From assembly GCA_038030265.1 (NCBI GenBank), contig CM075937.1:40218198-40282197 (forward strand): DNA of 64,000 nt, given 5' to 3'. The stretch comes from Corythucha ciliata (taxonomy: Eukaryota; Arthropoda; Insecta; Hemiptera; Tingidae). Of this stretch, positions 1 to 11,639 are shown piece by piece (the first letter of the stretch is position 1; every line of letters begins with the position of its first letter). The translations under genes were made by a program, and so were the position numbers. The notes under the pieces were generated by a model. That model was given only the letters and a program-made list of their open reading frames with translations, had not been told where the DNA came from and did not search any database.

Positions 1-462
1 CCTCTTTTTCCACCCGTTGGCGAGTCACCGCGAGTTCATGGTGCCCACTCAAGTTTTAAAAGCCGGTCCAAAGAAACTTCCTACCAGATGTTCGTTCCCC
101 TCGGTGAACGTTCGGGTCACTCCACCGCTGAAATGATGACCGACGACGGTCTCATGCTTTTCAATCTGATCGACACCAACTCCGTTGGCTGTTGGGACTG
201 GCAGTCACCCTACGCCGTTCAATACCAGGACGTTGTCGCTCGTGACGACAAACGTCTCATTTTCCCCAGTGACGTTCGCGTCGCCTACGGTTTCATTTGG
301 ATCATGTCGGATCAAATGTCGAACTATCTTGAGGCGCCGCCTTTGGACTTTACTCAAGTCAATTTCCGCGTCATGCTAGTCCCTCTCGAAGAAGCCATAG
401 CTGGAACTAAGTGCGACAAGCATCGTGGTGGACACTACAACCAACAGATTGGCCATTATTAA
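1..462 (+). CDS. yellow / major royal jelly protein family, 3' exon (partial, apparent frameshift)
   Basis: This is the C-terminal part of a yellow/MRJP protein, a secreted beta-propeller family that in insects is tied to pigmentation and other roles. Two frames are needed. From base 2 one frame reads LFFHPLASHREFMVPTQVLK, the family's conserved segment. From about base 76 the next frame carries FVPLGERSG, SVGCWDWQ, FPSDVRV, WIMSDQM, VNFRVM and GTKCDKH up to TAA at 460-462, all typical yellow C-terminal blocks. The switch lies between about 60 and 85, around an A-rich stretch, and needs one extra base. It is either an assembly indel or a real frameshift. The 5' part lies outside the window. 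Family assignment is firm; which yellow paralogue is unknown. Confidence 0.9.
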   Translation, partial: PLFPPVGESPRVHGAHSSFKSRSKETSYQMFVPLGERSGHSTAEMMTDDGLMLFNLIDTNSVGCWDWQSPYAVQYQDVVARDDKRLIFPSDVRVAYGFIWIMSDQMSNYLEAPPLDFTQVNFRVMLVPLEEAIAGTKCDKHRGGHYNQQIGHY

Positions 463-544
463 ACAAAATTAAGTATTATTAGATTAATTTAAATTGTAAA
501 TTTGTTCTAGTTTTTTACTTTTTTTACGTTCCGATTTTTTTTAT

Positions 545-550
545 AATAAA
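545..550 (+). promoter_or_regulatory. poly(A) signal of the yellow gene
   Basis: AATAAA lies 83 bp after the yellow stop codon in AT-rich 3' UTR-like sequence, which supports the end of this gene here. Confidence 0.6.
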
Positions 551-671
551 ATATTTAAAAAACAACTTTTATGCCGCTGTACCATCACTACAAAATATTC
601 CCTTAACACCCACCTGTCAATCATATGACGCCGACCCTTTTCGTTATACAAATGAAGGCCACCGTCAACTC

Positions 672-767
672 ATGTCAGTAGCCTCTCTACTCATTAAAAT
701 CGAATTATTGAGGCTCTTCTTCTATACCGAAATAAAAGGAATTTTCATCGAGCCTCTAAACCGGTCG
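672..767 (+). CDS. unrecognised small gene, exon 1
   Basis: First exon of a five-exon plus-strand gene. From ATG 672 it reads 32 codons beginning MSVASLLIKIELLRL, then donor GTAAGT at 768. The frame stays open upstream to about 483, so a longer 5' end is possible; ATG 672 is the first in-frame ATG I see. It lies only 210 bp after the yellow stop. The whole model gives 182 residues: a hydrophobic start, then a strongly acidic middle and a Glu-rich C-terminus. I do not recognise a domain and assign no function. Confidence 0.6.
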
Positions 768-832
768 TAAGTATTTGTTTTTTCTCGAAAACGCACCGCC
801 CAAAAGTCCACTTCATCAAACGTCCTTTATAG

Positions 833-866
833 TTCGCACTCGAATGTAACAATCGACAATCGGATG
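833..866 (+). CDS. unrecognised small gene, exon 2
   Basis: A 34-bp micro-exon between acceptor TTTATAG and donor GTAAGT. It enters in phase 0 and leaves with one base. The preceding intron (768-832) is 65 bp. It encodes FALECNNRQSD. Confidence 0.6.
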
Positions 867-940
867 GTAAGTTGAAATGTTTAGCGAATTTGGTTTATCA
901 CTTGTTTTTTTTTTGTTCTCATAACTTCGTTAGTATTCAG

Positions 941-1119
941 AACACAATGGAATCAAATTCTGGGTTCACCCGCACTATTCACCTTTTCCGGGCGAGTTTT
1001 TTTCCTTCGGGGATTCGACGGAGCGCCCGATTTTCAACGGACAAATTCGAAATACGAAGATTTTGAAGGATTTCCTGAAGGGATATTTGCCGTACGATCA
1101 CGAGTTTGAGGAGTTCGAC
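941..1119 (+). CDS. unrecognised small gene, exon 3
   Basis: Preceded by a 74-bp intron (867-940) with a T-rich tract and acceptor TATTCAG. It reads on in phase through HNGIKFWVHPHYSPFPG and ends FEEFD at donor GTAATA (1120). It is 179 bp with no stop in the spliced frame. A second frame starting at ATG 947 is shorter and does not connect to the following exons. Confidence 0.65.
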
Positions 1120-1196
1120 GTAATAGTACGAAAAACTATCTCCTATTATTATTTTTTTTTTGTTTCTGACGAGCGAAATATCAATATTGAGGCTAG

Positions 1197-1306
1197 GAAA
1201 CTACTGAGGATGATGAAAATGAAGCGGACGATGAATCTGCGGATCAAGAAACTGATGTGATTTCATTCGACGACGACCGCGATACGATATTTGACGTTTT
1301 TCACCG
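1197..1306 (+). CDS. unrecognised small gene, exon 4 (acidic)
   Basis: Follows a 77-bp intron (1120-1196, acceptor GGCTAG). It encodes an Asp/Glu-rich stretch (ETTEDDENEADDESADQ) and ends FDVFHR, the last codon split by donor GGTAATA. The acidic tract resembles a linker rather than a folded domain. Confidence 0.65.
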
Positions 1307-1388
1307 GTAATATGTGACGATATCGTATAGCTATAAAGGAGGGGAGAAGGACGTCGCTGATAATCGGATTTTATAATTACTGAAAAAG

Positions 1389-1518
1389 CATCGTCACAAC
1401 TTTGAATCTCTCGGCTGAGGAACGAATAAATTTGCTCGCCGATCTCATTCATGAAGATTTAACGTTGTTTTTTGAGAGGTTGGAGGAGGAACTGGTCGAA
1501 GAGCAGTGGAGGCCATAA
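1389..1518 (+). CDS. unrecognised small gene, last exon
   Basis: Completes the split Arg codon and reads IVTTLNLSAEERINLLADLI, then a Glu/Leu-rich probable amphipathic helix ending VEEQWRP and TAA at 1516-1518. The acceptor (TGAAAAAG) has a poor pyrimidine tract and is the weakest junction of the model. AATAAA at 1541-1546 follows the stop by 23 bp. Confidence 0.65.
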
Positions 1519-1540
1519 TTTTTTTTTTGGTGTTGTAAAA

Positions 1541-1546
1541 AATAAA
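1541..1546 (+). promoter_or_regulatory. poly(A) signal of the unrecognised five-exon gene
   Basis: AATAAA 23 bp after the TAA at 1518. It sets the likely 3' end of that transcript. Confidence 0.55.
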
Positions 1547-2990
1547 CCAAATAATTTATTAGACGGAATCGACTGGGAATTTGATCCAGAAGGGTGGGGA
1601 ATCGAGGGGGGCCGAACTGTCCAGCCAAATGCCTCCAGGGAGTTCTTATTTTCAGGCTCGTAATTGACGTTCTATGAGACCTCTGAACTTGCTCGGAGCC
1701 TTAAAGGATACAACAAATTACTGCCATTGCATTTCAATTTACCGACTATAATTTCGGGCCCACAATTGTACCAATAATAAAAGGCACTTGTGCAACTATG
1801 CAGCTCTCACGACTGAATAACCCCAAAGTAAATTGTTGGGAACTGAGGCTTCATTTTGTGAATATTATACATTCCCCCATCCCATTATTGTTTTAAAAAG
1901 TGGAGCGGAAGTTTTTTGGACTTCTTCCGTAGAATTGTATTCGTTCTTGTCTCTGTTAAAAATACAATGTTCCCATTCCACGACTTATTTTCTTAAATAT
2001 AAAAGTGGCGACGAGGATTAAAGAATCATGCCGGAAGTGTCAGATAATTGGGGATCTGATCATATTTCTAATTTAGCCGGGTTGAGGAAGTAAGGAGAAG
2101 TGAAAGAATTTCTTAGTTCTTTATTTTTTGAAGAATTTATTTAAAAACGAAGGGGGACGTGAATCAAAGGAATAACCAAAAGAAAAAAAAGATGAAATTA
2201 CAAAAAATTTATCAATCCAACCTCTTGAACCAAAGGGAAAGATAGGGAAGGAAAAAGAAAGGAACTCACCACAACACCTTCTGACTGCGACGAGAAGAGA
2301 AAACGAAAGAGAGACAACGAGCATCGAGATACGCGTCTCGGGCACTTTTATACTGAGATGATGACGAGGGGGTTTTGCATTTCCTAGGGGGGGGGGGATT
2401 AGAGTACCCCGGAGGCGCAGTTAAGTTCGTCCGAATTTGGGATGGCCACAGTTCTCAGGGCCACCTTTTTCGATTTTTAGGGCCAGTAGATTGCCCCCAT
2501 GCGTTACAGAAGCAAGACAAAATCGTTCTTCACTGACGAATATTTCTCAAGAAAAAGATGAAACAGTATCTCATCGGCCTCCTCCGAAAATCCAGGTGGA
2601 GTTATTCAACCCTTGTTCACCTGACATCGAGGTATGGAATGTAAAGTTTGGCTTCAGCTAAACCAAATTACGAACGTGCGATAAACGAAATTTATTTATA
2701 AGTGGTTTAGAATTATCAACCCTGCAACTTTTAATAAATGAATGCAAACTCTCCGCTATTCACGAGCATTCTTATGATGAATTTGTATCATGGGGGGGGG
2801 ATAGATCCCCCCCCCCCCAAGAGCTACAAGTATACGGACGAAGGAGCACTAGAACCATAACGAAGAGCCCCATAAAATCTCCAAAAATGAGCGTTTCACG
2901 TTGAAGTTAGGTTTAGCAGATTTTCTGGACTTAAAGCAGCCCGAAAAGGTCCGAGTACGTCCAGCTTTTTTCTTGGACTGGAACCCCCGC
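1547..2990. other. intergenic, no gene supported
   Basis: Mixed-composition sequence with no reading frame I can support. The segment from about 1834 (TGTTGGGAAC) to 2005, followed by TGGCGACGAGGAT, looks like an LTR end plus primer-binding-type sequence of a gypsy-like element. There is no second LTR and no pol, so this is only a suggestion. G and C homopolymers occur near 2389, 2793 and 2810. Confidence 0.4.
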
Positions 2991-4250
2991 GGTTAAAGTT
3001 GAGAAAACACGCTTTAATATTGACAAATAAAAGACGCTTACAGGTTAAAATTGGACAAAAATCACTAATTCGCCGCTAAAATTGAAAAAATCCCCAGTTA
3101 GGTAATTAGGTATGCACGGGTTGGAAACGCTACCACGCTGCTAAAATTTAGAAAAAGCGAAAATTCGCTGCTAAAATTGAGAAACCTCACTAATTCTCGA
3201 ATTAAGTGTCGTGAAATTTATAATTTAAAAATGATGATTTTTTACAGAAATGGATGGATAGATGAAAATTTTTTGGTTAGAAAAAAAAATTTACATTTGT
3301 AATTTAAATTCGCACCTTCTGAAGGCATTTTTTTTTTGCTAAAATTCATAAAAATGGCAGATTCATGCATGGCTATAGTATAGTGTTAAAAAATACGCTA
3401 ATTCACGGCTAGAACTGAAAAGAAGGAATAATCTATACCTATAAAAGTTATATAGTTTTGCTAATGCGGTGGTAAAACGTGAAAAACCGCTAATTTGCGG
3501 GTAATACTTAGAAAATAAAATAATCAGCCTGGTCAAAATTAAGAAAAAGGTTAATTTTAAGCCTAAAAATTGATAAAATTGATAATTTGCGGTTAAAAAA
3601 TGGAAAAAATCGCCAATTTACAGCTAAAATTGCGCCAAACGCCAATTTGTGACTGAAATTGAGAAAATTCGCTAATTCACAGGTTTGAAACGCTACGACG
3701 CGTCGCCGCTTCAATTTTAAAAAAGCGCTATTTTCGCGGTTGAAATTGAGAAAAATTTCGTCAATTTGCGGATTCTGAAGGCAAATTTTCAGGCTGAAAT
3801 TGAAAAAAAAAAACGCCAATTTATGGCAATAGGGGAAGAAACCGCTAATTCGCGAGTAAACTGAGAAAAATCGCTCATGCACTGCGTATGGTGAACCAAA
3901 AAAATCCTAATTCGTGAAAATTCCACCTATTTTGCGGCTAATATTGTGGAAAACGCTTAAGAAAAACGTTAATTTCCAGCTAAAACTGAGAAAAGTGCTA
4001 ATCCCCTGGTAAAAAAATTTAAAAAATCTGTAATGTGCTGCTAAAATTGAGTAAACGCCAAAACTCGTGGATAGTTAAGAAACATCGCTCACGGGATAAA
4101 AACGATACTTTGCTGCTAAAGTTGAGAAAGTGCGCAAATTCATGTCTATGGGAGCGGGTGGGGCAAAACCGCCGGCTCGTTCAAAAAAGCGCTAATTTGC
4201 GGGTGGAGTCGAAAAATCGCCCCTAACTGAGAGATTGAGGCTATGGTGAG
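2990..4250 (+). repeat. degenerate array, family A
   Basis: Many diverged copies of a unit of about 29-30 bp, approximately GCTAATTCGCGG followed by CTAAAATTGAGAAAAA. Copies differ by substitutions and small indels, so the period drifts. No reading frame of note. Confidence 0.85.
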
Positions 4251-4745
4251 GCCAGCAAGATGCGTCCACATTCAAGAGTGTGCTGGCTGGGTGGAATAAT
4301 GACTAAAATGTGAAATTACCCCCCTCCCATCACCATTACAAGATTTCAATCTGATCCCGCCCCCTAGGACAAATTGCTACCTACGCCACTGCTGTTAAGC
4401 CCAACGATGTATAAAAGAACTGTGCTGATAAAGAATAGCCATCAAATAAGCTCCCATAGTGGATGAGAGGGGTGGAGTTTTAAAGTAAATACCGGAAGAG
4501 AGTTGTGTTGCCATAACCACAAAAGGAGAGGGACAGGGTGATTGTTTATCAGGGGACGACCTGCCCCCTCTACGCCCCTCCAGTCATCTTTGAGCAATCC
4601 AGGTTTGTATATCGTTGGTTAAGCCGGATACACACATGCCACTCATTTGTGTAGTAGTCTTTTTTGTTACATAGCAATACACAACAATAAATAAATAATC
4701 AATTACCTAAATCTTTTAACATTCACGATACAATCAAAATGTTTC

Positions 4746-4930
4746 AGCCATCACTCGTCCAGATCTGTAGAGAAAAAAGTGGACGACGGACGCGACAGGC
4801 GCCATACTGAAAATCGAGATTTAGGCCTTTTCGGGGTCCAGGAACACGAATCTGGTGTCAGCTAAATTGTTTTTTGTTGTTGTTGTCATTACCAAACTTC
4901 CTTCCCTCTACGGGAACATGGAAGTAAAAA
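4746..4930 (+). repeat. dispersed repeat, copy 1
   Basis: About 185 bp, starting AGCCATCACTCGTCCAGATC, nearly repeated at 31661-31835. The copies share the GACGACGGACG, AAATCGAGATTTAGGCC and CGGGAACATGGAAGTAAAA blocks and differ by short indels and a T-rich spacer. Both are on the plus strand. This is likely the end of an unidentified transposon family. Confidence 0.75.
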
Positions 4931-6480
4931 TTGACAAAAATACTAATTTGCGACGATAATTGAGAAAAAAGCTGCTGCCCATCTCTCAGCAGGCTCAACT
5001 ATTATTTTTAAAAAACGCCAACACATGGTTTCTCGAGGCAACAACGGGACTGAAATTGAGAAAAAGCGCTCATTCACTTGGATAAAATTAATAAAAATCG
5101 CTAATCCATGGCTAAAATTGAAAAAATCTGCTAAGCCCCGCCGAAAATTGAAGTAAAACTCTCATTACCCCAAATAAAATAGAGAAAGACAGCCAATCCG
5201 CGGATCATTTTGAGAAAATGCGCAAAATCCCGGCTTAAAACCAAAATAATCCACCGTTAAAATTAATAAGATTGAGAAATAGTGCTAATTCGCTGCAAAT
5301 GTAAAGAAAAAGCGCTAACGCGATGCTAAAATTGAGAAAACGCTAATTCATGGATAGGTACATGATGTGATATAACTATGAAGGCCGGAAGAAAATTAAA
5401 AGGCTAAAACTGAGACAAACTGCTAACTCCGCCTGAAATCAATTAAAACGCTCATTCGCAAGTAAAATGGAAACTAATGTTTTTAAAAAGTGACTGATGT
5501 TGACTAAAAGCGCTTACCAGGAGGTAAATCGGAGAAAAATGCTTATTCACGGATCAATTTGAGATAATGCGCTAATTTGCAGCTAAGATTGAGGAATGCG
5601 GTGTTTCGTGGCTATAAAATCAAGAAATTAAGAAATGTTCCCCCGCTAAAATTGGGAGAATAATTCGTGGCTATAACGAGAAAAAGCGCTATTTAAGCTG
5701 CAAAAATAGAGGAAAAGCGCTAAAATGCTAAGCTAAAATGGACAAAAACGCTAATTCACGTATTATGGGAAAATTTCCCCCTGCCCTGCTCACAAGGGGG
5801 GATTTCGCGCCCACCCATCGGCGGGCGGAGGGGATAGACGTCGCTAACCATGTGTTGCACATATATGTATATAGAGGGAATTGAAGGGTATGGCGTTTTC
5901 ACGAAAAATTTAAAAAAAAATCAAGAACAAAATTTAGAAAAATCGGTATTTTAAGGTGAATGGAGTCACTTTTACGGCTAAAATATAGAAAAATTCGCTA
6001 ATTCACCGCTTGATTAAAACGCTAATTCGCGGTTTCTGAAGGCAACTTAGTCGTGGACGTAGATTAGAAAAATCATAAATTCATGGGTATAGAAGTGAGG
6101 AAATGTTTTAATTCCTGGCAAAAATTGAAATACCGCTAATTCGGAGTTAAAAGTGACAAAGTGAGATAAAGCTCTGTAGTTCACGGCTACAATTTTTTAA
6201 AAACGCAGCAGTAAATTGAGATAAAGCGTTGGTTCTCTCGCGGTTAAATTAGAGAAATGACGCTCATTTGCTGCTAACATTGTTTTTAAAAAACTTCAAC
6301 TGGTTGCTAAAGTCTAAAAAGAAATCATTAATCGATTAAATTTGTGGATTTTCGATTCAATTTCAAGACCGAAATTGAGGCAGAGCTCTAATTTTTCCAG
6401 CTCAAATAATGAAAAAGTGCCAAATCACGGCTAAACTTGATTAAAAAAAACAAAAAAGTCGTCGTACACAGCTAAATTTT
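4931..6480 (+). repeat. degenerate array, family A
   Basis: Continuation of the GCTAATTCGCGG / AAAATTGAGAAAAA array, with a short unrelated break near 5770-5880. Units are strongly diverged. Confidence 0.8.
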
Positions 6481-7060
6481 AGTTGTTTATGCTGGGCAAG
6501 CATAGGAATTTTAACTCTATTTGCTATATTTAAACAAAACTCAAAGAATCTTCAACAATAAATTCTTTCGTCGGTATATGATATCGTAAAATAAGGTATT
6601 TTTAAAAATTAAACTACGGATAAATGGCCTATTCAACACTAAATTCCTCGGTTGGTGCAATGGTAAATAAGGAAAACTTGTAGAAAACGTGGACAAATAA
6701 CAAATAGACAGCATAAATCAATTTGGGCAAGAGATAAGTTAATTGCTAAACTAAAAATACAACTGCTCGAAGCAAACTCCAAGCGCTAAGTTTCCGCATG
6801 AAGGAATCTTCAAGTAGACATGGTGACGGTGAATCATCCAGCTAACGAAATGAAATTATTCGTTAAAACAACAAATTGTATGCTTTTGTCTGTAATGTGA
6901 ATGAGCCAACATGGGAAGGCTCCCTTCTTCCTGAACACCGAGGGTTTAAGAGGGGGGGGGGACTATGGGGACTTGGCCCTCTAGTTGATCATATTATTCC
7001 CCCCCCCCCCGCCCAAAGATAATCATTCTCAAGCCCCTTTTCGAAAATTTGAGATATACT
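6481..7060. other. intergenic, no gene supported
   Basis: AT-rich sequence without array structure, ending in G (about 6952) and C (about 7001) homopolymer runs. Nothing else seen. Confidence 0.4.
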
Positions 7061-7143
7061 CATGGTTTCACACACTGTCATCACGAATTCCCACAATACT
7101 GGTTCATCCCTCGCTGCTTACTCCCTGGCGGGACACATCGTAA

Positions 7144-7440
7144 AGGGCCCCACACACTATCAGTTTGACGTACGATCCAGAACTGTCAGTCTAGTGGAAT
7201 CGCCCACACACTCACATCAGTTTGCCTTAAGATCACGGACTGCAGTTCTAACTGAACTGATGGTGTGTGGCGGCCGCTGGCAACGAACTGATGACAGTTC
7301 AGTGAGCACAGGCCGTGATTTTCAGTTTGTCAACTGAAGACCTCTCCCGCCACACACTATCCGTCCGCCTGCAGTTGAGTGGACTGAAAGGGGTATTTCC
7401 TTCGGGCGGACTGCAGGCGAATGAAGACCCGTGCATGTTG
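7144..7440. mobile_element. cluster of MITE-like inverted repeats
   Basis: Inverted copies of a CACACACTATCAGTT-type terminus. GGGCCCCACACACTATCAG at about 7146 pairs with AACTGATGGTGTGTGG at about 7254-7269, and further partial copies follow at 7353-7420 with CTGCAG-centred palindromes. The ends resemble those of the TTAA-flanked element at 45284. There is no coding capacity. Probably overlapping decayed copies of one non-autonomous family. Confidence 0.55.
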
Positions 7441-7676
7441 AATAAATTCTGAACTGATGGGTCTAAATTAATGCGGAGAAAGTGCTGTTGAGCTTATTAC
7501 CGTTGAATGTGATCGATATTATCGTTACATATTGTTCAGCCTAAAATAAAATAAAATAATAAATTTTTTCCTTTTGTAAATTTTTTGTAATTGGATCATA
7601 TTCTTCTTGTAACTAATGGCATTTTAAAATTACACGAGAAAAACGTATGGTTCGAGAGCTAGCGACAGTCCCATTC

Positions 7677-8000
7677 AACCGGAAGAACATAGTCACTAAA
7701 GGTGTGCAAAATGATGGCATTTGACCCCCTATTTACGAGTCCGGAAGTCTGCCATGCTGTATCTGGGGCCTAAGTGCCGTCATCTGCCTGGGGCATTTGC
7801 CCTCAGTGGCTTGCCAATCTCACGTAATTCGGTAAATTTTAATTAACCGGAAGAACATAGTCTGAAACTGGTCTAATTCGATAGGTTTTATGGAGATGAT
7901 TACTAATATAATCGTCTGCCTGGAGCATTTGCCCTCGGCGGCCAGTAAACTCCTTAAATCAGGGATATTAATTGACCGGAAGAACTAAGTCCGGAAAATG
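7677..8000 (+). repeat. three-copy direct repeat
   Basis: ACCGGAAGAACATAGTC occurs at about 7678, 7846 and (diverged) 7975. A second block, CTGCCTGGGGCATTTGCCCTC, follows the first and second copies. The period is about 168 then 130 bp. It may be a decayed minisatellite or element-end duplication. Confidence 0.7.
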
Positions 8001-8600
8001 GTCTTTCGCGACACGTTTCATGTGGCTGAATACGAAAATGTGGAGCGGCCCGCCCCGGGCATCACTTGAAATGGGGCATCAGTCGACTGAAGCTTTTATT
8101 TATTTTTAACGTGAATGCGTTAAAGAACCGAGCACAGTTAGGATAAATGTAGAGTTTTCTTGCGCACCACCGGTACAAAACACTCCACATCTATTCAACT
8201 GCCCAGTGCCCATAGTTGTCAGGTGCTCTGTGAAAGAAATTGTGGCTTCAGGTCTACCAAGAGGCACCAAAACCACAGAAAATGGTCCATTGCAGACCAG
8301 GGCACCCCCAAGAGCTATCTATAACAGTATAACGGCTGCCAGTTAGTAGTAGGAGGCGTAAAAACTGAAATGAAGTTGACCGAAAGCTGAGTCTTGGCGA
8401 TGCCATGGTTCTCTTTGGAGGCAAAACAGTCTAAGAACTGGACAGAGCATGCCAGAAGTTGCGGGTTGCATCCCACAACCGGTCAGTGTTCCACGCAAAC
8501 ACGCTCCGTCCCACTACACGCCAAATGTGGAACGCTGGAAGAATTTGACAGAGCCAACCTCATGGAATTGAGGTCTTTTGAATAACCTAAGGAGGAAGAA
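8000..8600. other. intergenic, no gene supported
   Basis: No array structure and no convincing reading frame; a 63-codon frame at 8394 shows no recognisable features. Confidence 0.35.
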
Positions 8601-8990
8601 TTGTTTTTTATTTAGCCAAATCCGTAAAATTGTTTTTTATTGAGCCAAATAACCCGCAAAATTGGTTTTTTGAGTATGGCAAGTTCCGCGAATTCTGTTG
8701 TTTGAAGATACTAACCCTCAATATTGGTTTTTTGAACGACAAAAGCCCTTGAGATTGGTTTATTGAAGCGCAAAACCTACTCAGAGCCAATCCTCGAAAT
8801 AAGGGGTTTCAGGAGTTAATCCCGTGAAAGTGGTATTTGGAAAATCCGGACCCTCAAAGTTTCTGTTTTTCATGTAAGCCAAGCTCATGACTTTTTTTCT
8901 ACAGAGCCAAACCCTCAAGATTGTTTTTTCAACGATTAAACCCCACGAAATCGGTTTCTTGAAGACCCATTCTCGTTAAGTTGGTTCTCT
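8600..8990 (+). repeat. degenerate array, family B
   Basis: Units of about 32 bp approximating GGTTTTTTGAACGA followed by CAAAACCCTCGAAATT. This family recurs through the Shank introns. Confidence 0.75.
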
Positions 8991-8999
8991 CTGGAACAT

Positions 9000-9990
9000 A
9001 CCCCCCCCCCCACCCATCTTTGATCGTACCTACACCATATTGGCTTAATTACTGCAAATCTAGCTCACAGGGACTATGAAACTGCTTATTTTTGTCCCGA
9101 GAAACATTTCCACGCCAAGAATCTGTCAATCCGACACCACGCCGGTCCGTTTGTTCCGAAAAAAAACGTGTATGTTAAATAGGTCCTTTCCAGGTAAGTA
9201 GAATACGATGTTTGGGAGAAAATTTCCCCGAGAACCCTAAAAGTTTCCCTTAACCTAAGCCCTGGGTGATTTCCGATTGAGGCGAGTCACCCGATGCTCG
9301 CATTTTTTGATAAGGGGGGGGGGCATCTACCATGACCACCGTTCAGGGCATCAAAATGTCACGCTACACCCCTGCCTATAGTAACTTAGCGGTTAGCGTA
9401 GTTTCTCTGTTTTGTCCGCGAAGTCCTTCAGATCAGATATCCAGAAATGGTATATTATTCCTAATTTAAGTGGCAAAAGAGCACTTGTTCTCAATATTTA
9501 CCGCTAATCAACCATTTATAACCTATACAAATCCATAGTTTTGTAGTGAAATATGCGCGAAAACATTTCAGGTCCGGGAGTAAAATCTTCCCTTTTCGGT
9601 TGAAACAAAGTTGTTTTCGTGGTAAAATTCACTTCAATACTATTCAATTCGGGAATTCACTTGATGAGGTCTCCGGTGTGCCTCTGACATCTCTCTGCCC
9701 GCCCCTAGACTAAAGGCTGGCTGGCTACGCCCCTGGGCAATTTCGTCAAAGTGTTTAAGTTTGAACCGGGCTAGAGGTTTTATGATACACTCTCGAAAGA
9801 TGGTCATTTGCGCGGAATGCAGCCGGGCCCCGGCGGAGGAGGAAAAATGGGCGCCTATTAAGCGTTCGTCGTTAGCTTCTGCCAAATTTTTCGTCCGTTT
9901 GCGTCGGAGGCTATTTCTTGGACTTCGTGGCTGCCGTCAGTGAGAAAATTGCGTGCGGCCTCTGAAAACAGGCAAGTTCATGGTTCTTCA
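9000..9990. other. intergenic, mixed sequence
   Basis: Mostly unique sequence. 9567-9650 resembles the family E array at 57740-57820 (shared TTTTCGGTTGAAACAAAGTT). A frame on the minus strand at 9640-9885 has protein-like composition, but I find no splice context and do not call it. Confidence 0.4.
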
Positions 9991-10099
9991 AATTGTCATA
10001 TAACTGCCAATTGCTACCTATTTTTGCAATCATTAGTTTTGTATCTATGAAATGGTTTTGTTTGACAATTGTAATTATTTTAGCTACAATTATCGACAA

Positions 10100-11440
10100 C
10101 TTAAGTATAGGTATTTTTTCAATTTTAGCCGTGAATTACAGAGCTTTTCCTCTACACTTTGTCCGCAAATAGGTGATTTTCCTTAATTTTAGCTGCGAAG
10201 TAGCGTGTTAGCAATTTTTCAGAATTTTTGCTATGAATTGAAGTTTTCCTCGATTTTTGCAGCAAATTTGCGATTATTTACCTTTTCAGCAGTGAATTAG
10301 CACTTTGAGCTGCAAGTATAGCGTTTTTCGTTGATTCCAGCCGCGCTAATTAATTAATGATTTTTCTCAATATTCCCCCAATTGCCCGCATTTTTTTTTT
10401 TAACTTTTAGCTATACTTTAGCGCTTTTTTCCACGTACATACGTCCGAAGTTGCCTTCAGAAGCAATACAGATTATTGTATTTTGCTGAATTTTAGCCCC
10501 GAGTCAGCGTTATTACTAAATTTCAGTCGTGAATTGGCATTTTTCTCCAATATAGCCGTGAATTAGCCGATTTTTTTCATTTGAATCCGCGAATGAACGT
10601 TTTTCCTAGACTATCCACAAATTATCGGACTTTTTACAAATTTTAGTTGCCAATTAATTATCTATTCTTTTCAATTAAGTGCGCGAAATAGAATTGTTCC
10701 AAGTTTAGCCGCTAAGTAGCGCTTTTTGTCAAACTTCATTAGAGAAGATATTTTTCTCAATTTTGGCCGTGGATTAGCGTATGTCCCAATTTTAGCAGCT
10801 AATTAGCCATTCTTCTCAATTTCAGTCGTGAATTAGCATATTTCGAAAATTAGCTGCGAATTGTGGCTTTTCACTTTTTTATCCGCGAACGGGCATTTTT
10901 TTGCAATTTCAGATGTGAATTTGTCATTTTTCTCAATTTTAGCCCCGAATTAGTGTGTTTTTTTCGATCGTATAGCCTTAGCGGTTTTTTTTGCCTTTTA
11001 GCGCCTGCAGAAAAAGCAAAAACTGCGTCACGTCTCAATTTTACCAATAGCAAATTAGCGCTTTTTCTTCATTTTAGGCATAAAGTGGCATCTATACACC
11101 GCGAATAAACGCTAATGTTATGTGGTTATAATAAGGATAAATGGCTAATTGGGGGTTAAATTGAGAAAATTTGCTAATTAAAAGAAAATTGAGAAAATAG
11201 CAAGCCGAGGCCTCGGCTTGCAAAGGCCTCCGGAGGCAACTTTGCAACCAATTAGCAAAAAGCGCTAATTTACGGCAAAAATTGAGACAAATCGCTAACT
11301 CGCGGCAAAAATTGAGAAAAATCGCAAATTCGCGGCTAAAATTGAAATGTATCGCTTATTCGCGGTTGGAATGGGGGAAATATCGAATTCACCGATGAAA
11401 TTGAGAAGAACCTCTAAAGTGTTGAAAGAAGTGTGAAAAA
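10100..11440. repeat. degenerate array, family A, with orientation switch
   Basis: From 10100 to about 11100 the unit reads as the reverse complement (CTCAATTTTAGCCGCGAATTAGCG). From about 11105 to 11440 it reads in the plus orientation. The switch lies near 11100, so the array contains an inversion. Confidence 0.8.
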
Positions 11441-11639
11441 AAAAAAAACAACAACAATGTTTTTCGATAAGACGGGTGGGTGGATTGCGCTGGCTAGTGG
11501 GTAACTAAAGCATTTTCGGCTATGCGTCTACATGACGTTTTTGTGCGTCCAGGTACGCACTATCACCAGTGCAAGTGTGTCACATTCCTCCTAAATCACC
11601 CTGTATAAAGTATATTGGGCCGCAATCGGTTTCACTTAG

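Noticed and set aside
1834..2020. Possible gypsy LTR and primer site
   Set aside because: No second LTR, no pol or gag, and terminal motifs too short to be decisive; kept as a remark only.
2990..6480. Regular spaced repeats that could suggest CRISPR
   Set aside because: Units are degenerate and drifting, in a eukaryotic genome, with no constant repeat and variable spacer.
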